NCBI GenBank assembly: GCA_018432935.1
Contig: JAHDSF010000007.1
Coordinates: forward strand, 62,001-126,000
Source of the DNA: Rhodospirillales bacterium
GTDB lineage: Bacteria > Pseudomonadota > Alphaproteobacteria > Rhodospirillales > Shumkoniaceae
Length of the DNA: 64,000 nt
Reading direction: 5' to 3'
Part shown: one piece after another, positions 36,175 through 45,206 of the stretch
Layout of the letters: every line of letters starts with the position of its first letter
Numbering within the stretch: position 1 is the first letter of the stretch
Made by a program: the position numbers and the translations under genes
Notes under the pieces: model-generated
Databases searched by the model: none
Told to the model about the DNA's origin: nothing
The model's input: only the letters and a program-made list of their open reading frames with translations

Positions 36175-36268
36175 GTCTCACACCTCTTGGACTGCCGCCC
36201 GTTTGCGGGCCGGGCCCCACCAAGCCGCCACGCGCCCGGGGCCACGGTGCGCTGCGACGCTCCCGTAA

Positions 36269-36297
36269 ACTCTACATCTGCGTATACATCATCACAA
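36269..36297 (-). promoter_or_regulatory. Candidate promoter with GTATAC site for the isomerase-tkt-gntR arm
   Basis: On the minus strand TTGTGA and TAGAGT are separated by exactly 17 bases. The spacer contains ATGTATACGC, a GTATAC-centred palindrome at 36282-36287 of the kind bound by many FCD-type GntR proteins. The distance to the ATG at 36174 is about 90 bases. Confidence 0.45.
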
Positions 36298-36414
36298 GAC
36301 AATCCTCTGATCGATAGGAGACTGGAGCGGGCCATGTCGTATTCAGAGGATCGACGTGTCCTGGGGCTCGAATTATGATCCGGGGCCAGGACCGGGCGAG
36401 AAAGCGAGGCACAC

Positions 36415-37167
36415 ATGAACAGAATCGATCTGAACGGGCGGGTCGCGATCGTGACCGGGGCGGCCATGGGGATCGGCTACGCGACCGCGGAGCGCTTTCT
36501 GGCCTCGGGGGCGTCGGTCAGCCTGTGGGACATCAATTCCGATGCGGTCCGCCGAGCGGCGGAGAACCTGGCGGGGAAAGGCGAGGTTCAGGCGGTGATC
36601 GTCGACTGCGGAGACGAGGCGGCGGTTACCGAAGCGTACCGGCAGACCTCCGCCCGCTTCCCCGTCGTCGACATCCTGGTCGCCAACGCCGGCGTGCGCG
36701 GCATCAACAAGACCTGTCTGGAGTTCACGCTGGAGGAGTGGAACCATCTGATGCGGAACGACCTGACCAGCGTCTTCCTGACCTGTCGCGCCGTGGTCCC
36801 GGCGATGGTTGGGCGTGGTTACGGTCGGGTGGTCATCGTCTCGTCGATCGCCGGGGCGGAGGGCGCGCCGCAGAACGGCGCCTACGCCACGGCGAAGGGC
36901 GGCGCCATCACCTTCGCGAAGACCCTCGGCAAGGAGCTGGCGAACTCCGGCGTGCTGGTGAACTGCACCATACCGTCCGGGATAGACACGCCGTTCCTCG
37001 ACGGCCTGAGCAAGGAATACATGGCATCGGTCACCTCGAAGATGCCCATCGGCCGAATGGGCGAGGCGCACGAGGTGGCGGCCCAGATCGCCTGGCTGGC
37101 CTCCGAGGACAACTCCTTCAGCGCCGGGGCCGTCTTCGACCTGTCGGGTGGGCGCGCGGTCTACTGA
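36415..37167 (+). CDS. Short-chain dehydrogenase/reductase
   Basis: A 250-residue classical SDR. NAD(P) motif TGAAMGIG at residues 14-21, NAG at 91-93, catalytic S143/S144, Y157 and K161 (YATAK). The acidic residue in LWDIN (D39) favours NAD over NADP. It would oxidise or reduce a hydroxyl of the cluster's substrate. First gene of the plus-strand arm. Confidence 0.9.
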   Translation: MNRIDLNGRVAIVTGAAMGIGYATAERFLASGASVSLWDINSDAVRRAAENLAGKGEVQAVIVDCGDEAAVTEAYRQTSARFPVVDILVANAGVRGINKTCLEFTLEEWNHLMRNDLTSVFLTCRAVVPAMVGRGYGRVVIVSSIAGAEGAPQNGAYATAKGGAITFAKTLGKELANSGVLVNCTIPSGIDTPFLDGLSKEYMASVTSKMPIGRMGEAHEVAAQIAWLASEDNSFSAGAVFDLSGGRAVY

Positions 37168-37507
37168 GCCGGACGGCGGCTGGGGAGCCGGCGGCGGATC
37201 GGGAAAGAAGCTGCTTCCAACAATGCATACTTCCCGTGTCGATGCGGCTTCTGCAGCCTCGCTCCCCTTGACTCGATTCCAGGCGGACTAGGCATCGTAG
37301 TGCCGTCTGCGAACCGTACGGGCGCTGATTGACTCGACCCGCCCGACGATCTAGTGTACGAATCTATGTATACACCAATAGGGCTCGTCTGCGACCTCGT
37401 CGCGGCGAGGCGACACCGACGGAGTTTGCTACCACCTGTCTTCCCAGTGGAAACAGCTTGAGAACAGCCTCGGCCCCTTGCGGTCTTGGCAATCCAGGGA
37501 GAATGCG
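37168..37507 (+). other. Leader region of the transporter operon
   Basis: A 340-base gap between the SDR and tctC. Apart from the promoter and operator candidate at 37329-37374, no gene or hairpin is convincing. Its size suggests the transporter genes have their own promoter rather than depending on the SDR transcript. Confidence 0.5.
37329..37374 (+). promoter_or_regulatory. Candidate promoter and TGTATACA operator of tctC
   Basis: TTGACT (37329-37334) and TAGTGT (37352-37357) are 17 bases apart. The perfect palindrome TGTATACA (37367-37374) starts ten bases after the -10, covering the expected start site, where a GntR protein would repress. It shares GTATAC with the isomerase promoter. Confidence 0.5.
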
Positions 37508-38512
37508 ATGAAGAAGACCCTCGTACTGAGCACGGCCATCCTGATGGCAAGCGTCACCACGGGACTTGCGGCGGACAAATACCCCGCGCGCGACATTACC
37601 AACGTCGTGGTATGGGCCGCCGGCGGCGGCACCGACCTCTGCAACCGTGTGGTCTCGGCGGAAATGGCCAAGATCCTGGGCGTCAATATCAACGTCACCA
37701 ACAAGACCGGCGGCGTTAGCGGTTCGATCGGCATGGACGCCGTCTACAATGAGAAGCCCGACGGCTACACCATTGCCGGCATCTCGGAATCCGTGGTCAC
37801 CGCCGCCGTCCAGGGCGGCTGGGACAAACGGATGGAAGTGTGGTCGCCGTTCATCATCGGCGGGTCGCCCGACGTCGTCTCGGTCACCGCCAGCGCCCCC
37901 TACAAGGACCTGAAGGAACTGATCGAAGCAGCAAAGGCCGAACCCAACAAGATCAAGGCCTCGGCGAGCGCCGCCGGATCCATCCACCACCTGAACCTGC
38001 TCGCCCTCATGAACGGGTCTGGGGCCAAGTTCAACTACATCCCCTACAACGGGTCCGCGCCGGCGCAGAACGCCGCCATGTCGGGGGAGGTGACGGTGGT
38101 GGTGACCTCGGTGGCGGAGCAGCAGCAGCTCCTCAAGGGAAAGAAGCTGCGGCCGCTGGGTATGCTGACCCCCGACTCCTTCACCGTCGACGGAGTGGGC
38201 ACCATTCCCTCATCCTTCCCCGACTATCCCAAGCTGAAGGAGTACCTGCCGATCTCGCAGGCGATCGGGTTCGCCGTCCGCTCGGACACGCCGGAGGACG
38301 TGAAGAAGACCCTCGGCGACGCCTTCGAAAAGGCGCTCAAGTCCGACGCGGTCAAGAAGTGGACGACCGAGAACTACTACACCGTCTCCGGCAAGCACGG
38401 CAAAGCCGCGCAGGCGGAGTTTGCGCGCCTGGAATCGCTGTTCGGCTGGACGCTCTTCGAGCTTGGAGCGGCCAAGTTCAGCCCCGAGAAGTTCGGCATC
38501 CCGAAGCCGTGA
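37508..38512 (+). CDS. tctC: TctC-family periplasmic solute receptor
   Basis: A 334-residue Bug/TctC-type binding protein. Signal peptide MKKTLVLSTAILMASVTTGLA, then the family ligand segments VVVWAAGGGTDLCNRV, VTNKTGGVSGSIGMDAVYNEKPDGYT and FNYIPYNGSAPAQNAAMSGEV. These receptors deliver carboxylates to TctAB permeases. GGGAG precedes the ATG. It is followed by tctB and tctA. Confidence 0.9.
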   Translation: MKKTLVLSTAILMASVTTGLAADKYPARDITNVVVWAAGGGTDLCNRVVSAEMAKILGVNINVTNKTGGVSGSIGMDAVYNEKPDGYTIAGISESVVTAAVQGGWDKRMEVWSPFIIGGSPDVVSVTASAPYKDLKELIEAAKAEPNKIKASASAAGSIHHLNLLALMNGSGAKFNYIPYNGSAPAQNAAMSGEVTVVVTSVAEQQQLLKGKKLRPLGMLTPDSFTVDGVGTIPSSFPDYPKLKEYLPISQAIGFAVRSDTPEDVKKTLGDAFEKALKSDAVKKWTTENYYTVSGKHGKAAQAEFARLESLFGWTLFELGAAKFSPEKFGIPKP

Positions 38513-38604
38513 CGACGGGCTGAGAGCTTGCGTTGCGACGGGAGCCGGGCCTCACCACCGGCTCCCGTCCGCACTTGGCGATCGCGCGCGTCCGGGAGTG
38601 GCTC

Positions 38605-39363
38605 ATGAACAAAGAAGCGATGCGCAGGGCGGACTTCAAGACCGGCATCATCCTGATCGTGCTGTCGGTTCTCGTCCTTGTCGAGACCTCCACCTTCCCG
38701 ATGACCGACAGCTATGGGGGGGTTCAGAACGTCTGGTACGTCTCGCCGGCGCTGTTCCCGCTGATCATCGGCGGCGTTCTTCTGGTCCTGTCGGTGGTGC
38801 TGCTGGCCAATGCCATCCGCGAAGGCGGTCACCGTGGCGGCGCCGGCACGCTTTCGCCACGCAGGCTGCTGAGCCCCTCGGAGCACACCGTTCGCTTCGG
38901 CACCATCCTGCTGTATCTGCTGGCCTACGTGTATCTCTTCGTTCCCTACGTGGATTTCGCGCTGGCAACCTTCCTTTTCCTGTTCCCCTTCGCCCTGTCG
39001 TTCTACGTCGACCGGCCGGACATCCTGAAGAAGATGGCGCTTATCATCCTCGGGCTGTCGGTCATCATGGCGGTCCTGCTCCTCAGCGGAGTCTGGCCCC
39101 GCGCGGTCGAGAGCTTCGAGTACGCGTTCGAAATTCCGCTGGCGGTCCTGGCGATCGCGGTGCCCGTCTATGCGCGCCGATTGATCGGGGATGACCCGCT
39201 GCTCGCGCGCCGCTTCCTGATCACCCTGATCGTCGCGATCGCAAGCCCGCTGTTCCTGTTCCTGGCGTTCCGCTACGGCTTGAGGGTGCAGATGCCCCAC
39301 GAGGGGCTGGTCGCCGACGCGGCCGAGGCGATCCGGTATTTCTTCCGCACGCCGGGCGCCTGA
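38605..39363 (+). CDS. tctB: TctB-family small permease subunit
   Basis: A 252-residue protein with about six hydrophobic segments. TctB proteins usually have four; here the core (FKTGIILIVLSVLVLVE to VWPRAVESFEYAF) is followed by two extra helices (VLAIAVPVYARRL and FLITLIVAIASPLFLFLAF). GGGAG lies upstream of the ATG at 38605. It supports TctA in the tripartite tricarboxylate transporter. Confidence 0.82.
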   Translation: MNKEAMRRADFKTGIILIVLSVLVLVETSTFPMTDSYGGVQNVWYVSPALFPLIIGGVLLVLSVVLLANAIREGGHRGGAGTLSPRRLLSPSEHTVRFGTILLYLLAYVYLFVPYVDFALATFLFLFPFALSFYVDRPDILKKMALIILGLSVIMAVLLLSGVWPRAVESFEYAFEIPLAVLAIAVPVYARRLIGDDPLLARRFLITLIVAIASPLFLFLAFRYGLRVQMPHEGLVADAAEAIRYFFRTPGA

Positions 39364-39374
39364 GGAGGTTGGCC

Positions 39375-40925
39375 GTGTACGTCATCGACCAGTTCACGAG
39401 TTTCGGCCTCAGCCTCTACGCCACCCTGATCAGCCCGGTGAACATCCTCGTGCTGGTCGGAGCGACCCTGCTCGGGATCATCTTCGGCGCCCTTCCGGGG
39501 CTCACCGCAACGCTGGGGGTCGCCCTTCTGACGACGCTGACCTACGGCGTGCCGACGGAGACGGCACTCATCGCCCTGCTCTCCATGTACGTCGGCGCGG
39601 TCTACGGCGGCAGCTACGCCTCGATCCTCATCAACATCCCGGGCACGGCGGCCTCGGCTGCGACGGCGCTCGACGGATACCCGCTGGCCCTCAAGGGCGA
39701 GGCGGGCAAGGCCCTGGGGCTGACCACCACCGCCTCCTTCCTCGGCACCATGTTCGGAATGGTGGTGCTGGTCCTGCTGTCCCCGCTGATCATCGACCTC
39801 GCCCTGCAGTTCACGTCGTTCGAGTTCTTCCTTCTCGCCTTCTTCGGCATCCTCATCAGCGGCACCCTGTCCAGCAGGGACCTCGTCTACAAGGGCTGGA
39901 TCGCCGGCTTCATCGGATTGTTCATGTCGACCGTCGGCCGGGACCGGCTGCAGTTCTTTCCCCGCTTCACCTTCGACATCTCGGAGCTTGATGCAGGCCT
40001 CGAAGTCGTGCCGGTGCTGCTGGGCGCCTTCGGCATTCCGCAGATCATCAAGGTGCTGGTCAACCGGCAGCCGCTCGCCAGGCCCAAGGAATTCGCGCGC
40101 ATCCTTCCCGAATGGGGGACGATCGCGAGGAATGCCAAGCACATCGTCCGCTCGGCCAGCATCGGCGTCGGCATCGGCTCCGTGCCGGGCATCGGCGAGG
40201 ACATCGCCGGGTGGGTCTCCTACGGTGTCGCCAGGAACACGTCCAAGCACCCGGAGACCTTCGGCACCGGCGAGGTGGCGGGGGTGGTCTCGTCCGAGAC
40301 TGCCAACAACGCCTGCATCGGCGGCGCCCTCATCCCCCTCATCACCCTCGGCATCCCCGGCAGCCCGCCGGCCGCGATGCTGCTGGGCGCGCTCATGCTG
40401 CACAACGTGACGCCTGGCCCGATGATCGAGTTCGAGCACCCCGGCTTCATCCTCGAGTTGACGGCGATCCTGCTGCTGGCCTCGCTCGCGATGTGGGGCC
40501 TGGGAATCACGCTGGCGAAGCAGGTGGTGAAGGTCCTTAAGCTGCCCGCCCAGGTGTTCATGCCGGTGATCGCGGTGCTGTGCGTGATCGGTTCCTACTC
40601 GCTGGGACTCAACGTGTTCAACCTCTACCTCATGATCGCGGTGGGGATCGTCGCCTACTTCCTGACCGAGATGGAATACCCGATCTCGCCGCTGGTGATC
40701 GGTGTGATCCTGGGACCGATGGCCGACGAAAACCTGCGCCGCGCCCTGATGGTCTCGGAAGGGAGCTTCGCGCCGCTGTTCCAGCGACCGGTCTGCCTGC
40801 TGCTGCTGGTGGTGATCGTGCTGACGGTGATGAGCCAGATTCCCGCCTGCAAGCGCGCCAAGGAGCGCCTGACCGATCGGGTCCTCGGGCGCAAGCCCAG
40901 GAACGCCTCCATGGACGTGGACTGA
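39375..40925 (+). CDS. tctA: TctA-family large permease subunit
   Basis: A 516-residue permease with about twelve membrane segments and the family signatures GIIFGALPGLTATLG, YGGSYASILINIPGT and GSVPGIGEDIAGW plus LITLGIPGSPPAAMLLGAL. It carries the substrate across the inner membrane using an ion gradient. The GTG at 39375 is preferred because GAGGAGG lies six bases before it; a TTG at 39369 directly abuts that site. Confidence 0.93.
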   Translation: MYVIDQFTSFGLSLYATLISPVNILVLVGATLLGIIFGALPGLTATLGVALLTTLTYGVPTETALIALLSMYVGAVYGGSYASILINIPGTAASAATALDGYPLALKGEAGKALGLTTTASFLGTMFGMVVLVLLSPLIIDLALQFTSFEFFLLAFFGILISGTLSSRDLVYKGWIAGFIGLFMSTVGRDRLQFFPRFTFDISELDAGLEVVPVLLGAFGIPQIIKVLVNRQPLARPKEFARILPEWGTIARNAKHIVRSASIGVGIGSVPGIGEDIAGWVSYGVARNTSKHPETFGTGEVAGVVSSETANNACIGGALIPLITLGIPGSPPAAMLLGALMLHNVTPGPMIEFEHPGFILELTAILLLASLAMWGLGITLAKQVVKVLKLPAQVFMPVIAVLCVIGSYSLGLNVFNLYLMIAVGIVAYFLTEMEYPISPLVIGVILGPMADENLRRALMVSEGSFAPLFQRPVCLLLLVVIVLTVMSQIPACKRAKERLTDRVLGRKPRNASMDVD

Positions 40926-41002
40926 GATGCAGATGTTGATCGCGAGATGTTGCCCTGCCTCACCGGCCCCGCAGACGCCAGGCCCATTGTGAACGGTTGA
41001 TC

Positions 41003-41968
41003 ATGATCGAACTCCACGAGCTGTCCTTTCACGGAACGGCCCTTCAGCGCCCCGAGTGCGTGATCTGCACCGCCCGCGGCAGGCTCTACACCGCCGATTG
41101 GCGCGGCGGGATCGGCGTCGTCGATCCCGACGGCAGCACCCGCTTCATCCTGCCGCGGGACCCAGGCCTCAAGCTGCTGCCCAACGGCATCGCCCTGATG
41201 CCCGACGGCTCCTTCCTGGTCGCCCATCTCGGCGCCGAAACCGGAGGAGTGTTCCGGCTCTGGCGCGACGGGAGCCTGGAGCCCTTTCTCGTCGAACTGG
41301 AGGGGCGCCCGCTTCCCCCCACCAACTACCCCCACCACGATTCCAAGGGCCGGACCTGGATCACCGTCAGCACCCGCCTGGTGCCGCGTGCGCTGGGCTA
41401 CCGGGGCGACCACGCCGACGGCTTCATCGTGCTCAAGGACCGCCACGGCGCCCGCATCGTGGCGGACGGTCTCGGCTACACCAACGAGTGCCTGGTCGAT
41501 CCCTCGGGAGACTGGCTGTACGTGAACGAGACGTTCGGACGCAAGCTCAGCCGCTTCCGGATCGAGCGCGACGGAAGCCTGGGCGCGAAGCAGGTGGTCG
41601 CCGAATTCGGAGCCGGCGTCTTCCCCGACGGCCTCACCTTCGACGCGTCGGGCGACGTCTGGATCACGAGCGTCATCAGCAACCGGCTCATCCGGGTGGA
41701 CCGCAGCGGCCGGCAGGAGCTGCTCCTGGACGACGGCGACGAGGCCCACCTCGCCTGGGTCGAGGAAGCCTACACCGCCGGGCGGCTCGGCCGACCTCAC
41801 CTCGACGACGTGAAAAGCAGCCTGTTGCGCAACATCAGCAGCCTCGCGTTCGGAGGCGCCGATCTCCGGACCGGCTATCTCGGCTGCCTGCTCGGGGACC
41901 GCATCGCGTCCTTCCGGTCCCCGGTGGCCGGATCGCCGCCCGCGCACTGGAACTGGGACATCGATTGA
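41003..41968 (+). CDS. SMP-30/gluconolactonase-like hydrolase
   Basis: A 321-residue six-bladed beta-propeller. The start ECVICTARGRLYTAD, the TNYPHHDSKGRTWIT segment, GLGYTNECLVDPSGDWLYVNET and FPDGLTFDASGDVWIT are typical of SMP-30/lactonase enzymes, with E20, N155-N170-type and D214-type metal ligands expected there. It would open a sugar or hydroxy-acid lactone produced by one of the neighbouring dehydrogenases. ATG at 41003; an in-frame TTG at 40997 is less likely. Confidence 0.85.
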   Translation: MIELHELSFHGTALQRPECVICTARGRLYTADWRGGIGVVDPDGSTRFILPRDPGLKLLPNGIALMPDGSFLVAHLGAETGGVFRLWRDGSLEPFLVELEGRPLPPTNYPHHDSKGRTWITVSTRLVPRALGYRGDHADGFIVLKDRHGARIVADGLGYTNECLVDPSGDWLYVNETFGRKLSRFRIERDGSLGAKQVVAEFGAGVFPDGLTFDASGDVWITSVISNRLIRVDRSGRQELLLDDGDEAHLAWVEEAYTAGRLGRPHLDDVKSSLLRNISSLAFGGADLRTGYLGCLLGDRIASFRSPVAGSPPAHWNWDID

Positions 41969-41977
41969 GGAGCGGCC

Positions 41978-42808
41978 ATGAAGAAGCGGATCATGATCAC
42001 CGTCGCGCCGGTCGCGCGCACGCCCCATCCCGATCCCGACGTCGTCAACCCGCTGTCGCCGGAAGACGTGGCCGAGCAGACGGCCGCTTGCGTCGAGGCC
42101 GGAGCGGCCAAGGTGCACCTCCACGTCCGCACCGGCGACGGCCGCATCACCCACGACACGGCGGTCTATTCGCGCACGCTCGAGCTTATCCGCGCCCATT
42201 CGAAGGTGGTGATCGAGGGCTCGACCGGCGGCTTCGAGACGGAGCTGACGCTCGACCAGCGCTGCAGCGCCATCGATGACGAGCGCACCGAGGTCGCCTC
42301 CCTCAACATGGGCTCGCTCAACATCACCGCGGAAACGCCGTTCATCAACACCGTACCCGACATCCGTTACTGGGCGCTCAAGTTCAAGGCTCGCAACGTC
42401 AAGCCCGCGCCCGAAGTGTTCGATATCGGGCAGATGCGGACGGTGCACGAGTTGCTCGCCGAAGGGACCCTGGAACCGCCGCTGTCGATCGGGTTTCCGC
42501 TCGGCTTCTACGGCAGCGCGCGGGCGTGCGTCGAGGACATCATCCACCTCCGCAACATGATGCCGGCGGGGGCCGCTTTCGGCATCGCCCACAATGCGAT
42601 GACCGACTTCCAGATGATCGCCGCCTCGATCGCCGCCGGCGCCGACGGAGTCCGCGTCGGCTTCGAGGACAGCATCTACTTTGCACCGGGCGAAAAGGCC
42701 CGAACCAACGTGGTGCTGGTCCGCAAGGTGGCGGATCTGATCCGCGCCCTCGGGTGCGAGGTGATGTCGATCGACGAGGCTCGCGAATGCCTCGGACTGA
42801 CGAGCTGA
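41978..42808 (+). CDS. Beta-keto acid cleavage enzyme (BKACE, DUF849)
   Basis: A 276-residue zinc enzyme of the BKACE family. The zinc site HxH is at H47/H49 (KVHLHVR); IEGSTGG and the C-terminal GVRVGFEDSIYFAPGE are signatures. BKACE enzymes condense a beta-keto acid with acetyl-CoA, giving acetoacetate and a new acyl-CoA; the founding member acts on 3-keto-5-aminohexanoate and others on dehydrocarnitine or related keto acids. The specific substrate is not readable. AGGAG lies before the ATG. Confidence 0.9.
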   Translation: MKKRIMITVAPVARTPHPDPDVVNPLSPEDVAEQTAACVEAGAAKVHLHVRTGDGRITHDTAVYSRTLELIRAHSKVVIEGSTGGFETELTLDQRCSAIDDERTEVASLNMGSLNITAETPFINTVPDIRYWALKFKARNVKPAPEVFDIGQMRTVHELLAEGTLEPPLSIGFPLGFYGSARACVEDIIHLRNMMPAGAAFGIAHNAMTDFQMIAASIAAGADGVRVGFEDSIYFAPGEKARTNVVLVRKVADLIRALGCEVMSIDEARECLGLTS

Positions 42809-42839
42809 AAGGCTCCGCCGGGCGGGTCAGGAGGTGAGA

Positions 42840-43877
42840 ATGTCTCGGAAGTTGCGGGTTGCGACCATCGGCGCCGGCTTCTTCAGCCAGTTCCACTACC
42901 AGTCCTGGGTGCGGATCCCGGACGTCGAGCTGGTCGCCATCTGCAACCGCACCGAGGCGACGGCCCGCGAGTACGCGGAACGCTACGGCATTCCGCGCGT
43001 CTTCACCGATCCGGCGACCATGATGGACGCGGTCGAGATCGATCTCGTCGACATCATCACGCCACCGCCCACGCATCTCGATTGCATCCGCGAGGCGACC
43101 AGGCGAAAGATCGCGGCCAAGTGCCAGAAGCCGTTCACGCCGACCCTGGGCGAGGCCCGGGAGGCGGTGGAGCTGGCGGCCGCTGCCGGCAGCCTGCTCG
43201 TGGTGCATGAGGACTACCGGTTCATGCCCTGGCACGCCAAGGCCAAGGAGATGCTCGACGCCGGCACGCTCGGCGAGCCGTACCAGGTGCACTTCTGGTT
43301 GCGCCCGGGTGACGGCCAGGGGCCGCGCGCCTACCTGGACCGCCAGCCCTATTTCCAACAGATGCCGCGCTTCCTGGTTCATGAGACGGCGATCCATCTG
43401 ATCGACGTCTTTCGCTATCTCTTCGGCGAGGTGGCAGCGGTCTATGCCGACCTGCGGCGCCTCAATCCGGTGATCGCGGGAGAGGATGCAGGGATCGTCC
43501 TGTTCGATTTCGCGGCGGGGGCCAGGGGCACGTTCGACGGCAACCGCCTGGTCGACCACGAGTCGGATTCGCCCCGGCGGACCATGGGCGAGATGCTGAT
43601 CGAAGGGTCGCTGGCCGCGCTGCGGCTGGACGGCTACGGCCGGCTGTTCCTGCGCCGCAGCGGAGGACGCCCCGAGCCGGTGCCGCTGACGTTCGACGAT
43701 GCTCACGTGAGCGGCGACTGCGACCACGTCCTGCAACGTCACCTCGTCGACCATCTCTTGCGCGGGAGCCCGGTCATGAACCGCGGCGCGGAGTATCTGC
43801 GCAATCTGGAGGTCGAGGAGGCCGTCTACAGGTCGGCCGCGGAGGGTCGCAAGGTCCTCCTTGAACGCCCAAGCTGA
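42840..43877 (+). CDS. Gfo/Idh/MocA family dehydrogenase
   Basis: A 345-residue NAD(P)-dependent oxidoreductase: RVATIGAGFFSQFHY Rossmann start, CQKPFTPTL at the family EKP position, then HEDYRFMPWHAKAKEML and VHETAIHLIDVFRYLFG in the catalytic domain. AGGAGG sits five bases before the ATG at 42840, preferred to the GTG at 42834. It would act on a sugar or cyclic polyol intermediate in this cluster. Confidence 0.9.
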   Translation: MSRKLRVATIGAGFFSQFHYQSWVRIPDVELVAICNRTEATAREYAERYGIPRVFTDPATMMDAVEIDLVDIITPPPTHLDCIREATRRKIAAKCQKPFTPTLGEAREAVELAAAAGSLLVVHEDYRFMPWHAKAKEMLDAGTLGEPYQVHFWLRPGDGQGPRAYLDRQPYFQQMPRFLVHETAIHLIDVFRYLFGEVAAVYADLRRLNPVIAGEDAGIVLFDFAAGARGTFDGNRLVDHESDSPRRTMGEMLIEGSLAALRLDGYGRLFLRRSGGRPEPVPLTFDDAHVSGDCDHVLQRHLVDHLLRGSPVMNRGAEYLRNLEVEEAVYRSAAEGRKVLLERPS

Positions 43878-43931
43878 TTGTCAATCGAGAATGCCGCCGA
43901 CCCTCCGGGTCGGCGCGAAGGAGTGGACGCG

Positions 43932-44723
43932 ATGGATTTCGGCCTTACCGGCAAGGTAGCTCTCGTGACAGGCGCCGGACGCGGCATCGGGCGGGGAATC
44001 GCGCTGACCCTGGCCGGAGAGGGCGCGCATGTCGCCGTCAACTTCGCCAGCGACTCCCGGGCCGCCGCGGAAGTGGTCGAGGCGATCGGCGCGGCAGGCG
44101 GCGAGGCTCACGCCATCCAGGCCGATGTCGGCGATCATGGCGAATCCCAACGGCTGGTCGACGCGACGCTCGAGCGGTTCGGGCGGATCGACATCCTCGT
44201 CAACAATGCGGGGATCGTCTCGCGAAAGCCCATTCTCGAGGTTCCGCTCGAGGAGTGGGACCGGGTCGTCCGGACCAACTTCTACGGCTGCTTCCACTGC
44301 TCCCGGCTCGTCGGCCGGCACATGACGGAGCGCGGCGGCGGAGGGAAGATCGTCAACATCTCCTCGATCCATGGCCGGGTCGCCAAGGCGGGCATGGGCC
44401 CCTACTGCGCGACCAAGGCCGCCATCGACATGTTGACCAAGCAGCTCGCCGTCGAATTGGCCCCGCGCGGCATCCAGGTCAACTGCGTCGCGTCCGGCAC
44501 CATCGCGACGGACATCAACATCCCCCTCTACCGCAGCACCCGGCCCGAGGACAGGGCCCTGCAGGACGCCGTGCTCAAGCGCATCCCGCAACGCCGGATC
44601 GGCGAGCCCGAGGATATCGGACGCGCCGTCGCGTTCCTGGCGTCGGGAGCCGCCGGCTATGTCACCGGCGCGATCCTCTATGTCGACGGAGGATACGTCG
44701 CCGACGGCACGCCGACGGTCTAG
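43932..44723 (+). CDS. Short-chain dehydrogenase/reductase (FabG-like)
   Basis: A 263-residue SDR: TGAGRGIG at residues 13-20, NNAG at 91-94, catalytic S144/S145, Y158 and K162 (YCATK), and a C-terminal GAILYVDGGY. AAGGAG lies eight bases before the ATG at 43932. It is the last gene of the plus-strand catabolic arm; degraded DNA follows. Confidence 0.9.
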   Translation: MDFGLTGKVALVTGAGRGIGRGIALTLAGEGAHVAVNFASDSRAAAEVVEAIGAAGGEAHAIQADVGDHGESQRLVDATLERFGRIDILVNNAGIVSRKPILEVPLEEWDRVVRTNFYGCFHCSRLVGRHMTERGGGGKIVNISSIHGRVAKAGMGPYCATKAAIDMLTKQLAVELAPRGIQVNCVASGTIATDINIPLYRSTRPEDRALQDAVLKRIPQRRIGEPEDIGRAVAFLASGAAGYVTGAILYVDGGYVADGTPTV

Positions 44724-45206
44724 TACTGCAATTGCGCATTAAGTGGTCTCCGCCCGTAATGATGTTCAGCAGCGAGAGCTTGGTGTCTCGTCGTCGCCAG
44801 ACGGACCAGGCGAAGATGAGCCGCAGAAATTCCGGGCATCTTCTAGGAGGGAAGCCGCTTCAGCACCGCCCAGATAGCGGGGGCTGTACCACCAAGCCAC
44901 GGCGACGAGGAACAGTGGAGATCGATCAGCCGAAGACGGACAGGTTGATCTCCTCGTCCGAGATCCCGAAGACCCTTGCCCGTACCCCATCCAGTGGGCC
45001 CCAAGATTGAACAGGGCGTCGATCCAGGCGATCCGCTGTGCGCCATCACTTCCCGTCTGTGACGGTGGTGGGGGCACGACCGCGGTAAAGGCCGCAGGGG
45101 ACGGGAGGCAGGGGATACCCCACCTCTCAGGTGGCCCTGGAAGCTCGTTTAGTGACTCAGGACGACCACCTCCGAATTCCCCTGGGTGGGGCGGACGAGG
45201 AGGGCC
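44724..45206. other. Degraded stretch between the catabolic cluster and the next gene
   Basis: This 483-base stretch has no intact gene. It holds the frameshifted remnant at 44868-45046 and a CCACCT-CTC-AGGTGG hairpin at 45120-45134. A nine-base stem GGTGGTCCG/CGGACCACC (45215-45237) lies just beyond it in the last codons of the next gene. The remainder shows nothing I can assign. Confidence 0.55.
44868..45046 (-). pseudogene. Frameshifted remnant of a paralogue of the 31.0-31.6 kb membrane protein
   Basis: Starting at ATG 45046 the minus strand reads MAHSG, then after a frame change IAWIDALFNLGA, then in another frame VFGISDEEINLSVFG, and finally in a further frame LFLVAVAWWYSPRYLG. The intact gene at 31607 reads MAHSG-IWWVDLLYRLGVA, LFGITFAEISVYVFG and LVLAATTLLAWWYRRRWL in the same order. 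The blocks fall in different frames, so this is a broken copy. The charged tail is not recognisable. Confidence 0.65.

Noticed and set aside
44766..45077. A 103-codon minus-strand frame as an intact gene
   Set aside because: Similarity to the 31.0-31.6 kb protein jumps between frames here, so the region is better read as a pseudogene.
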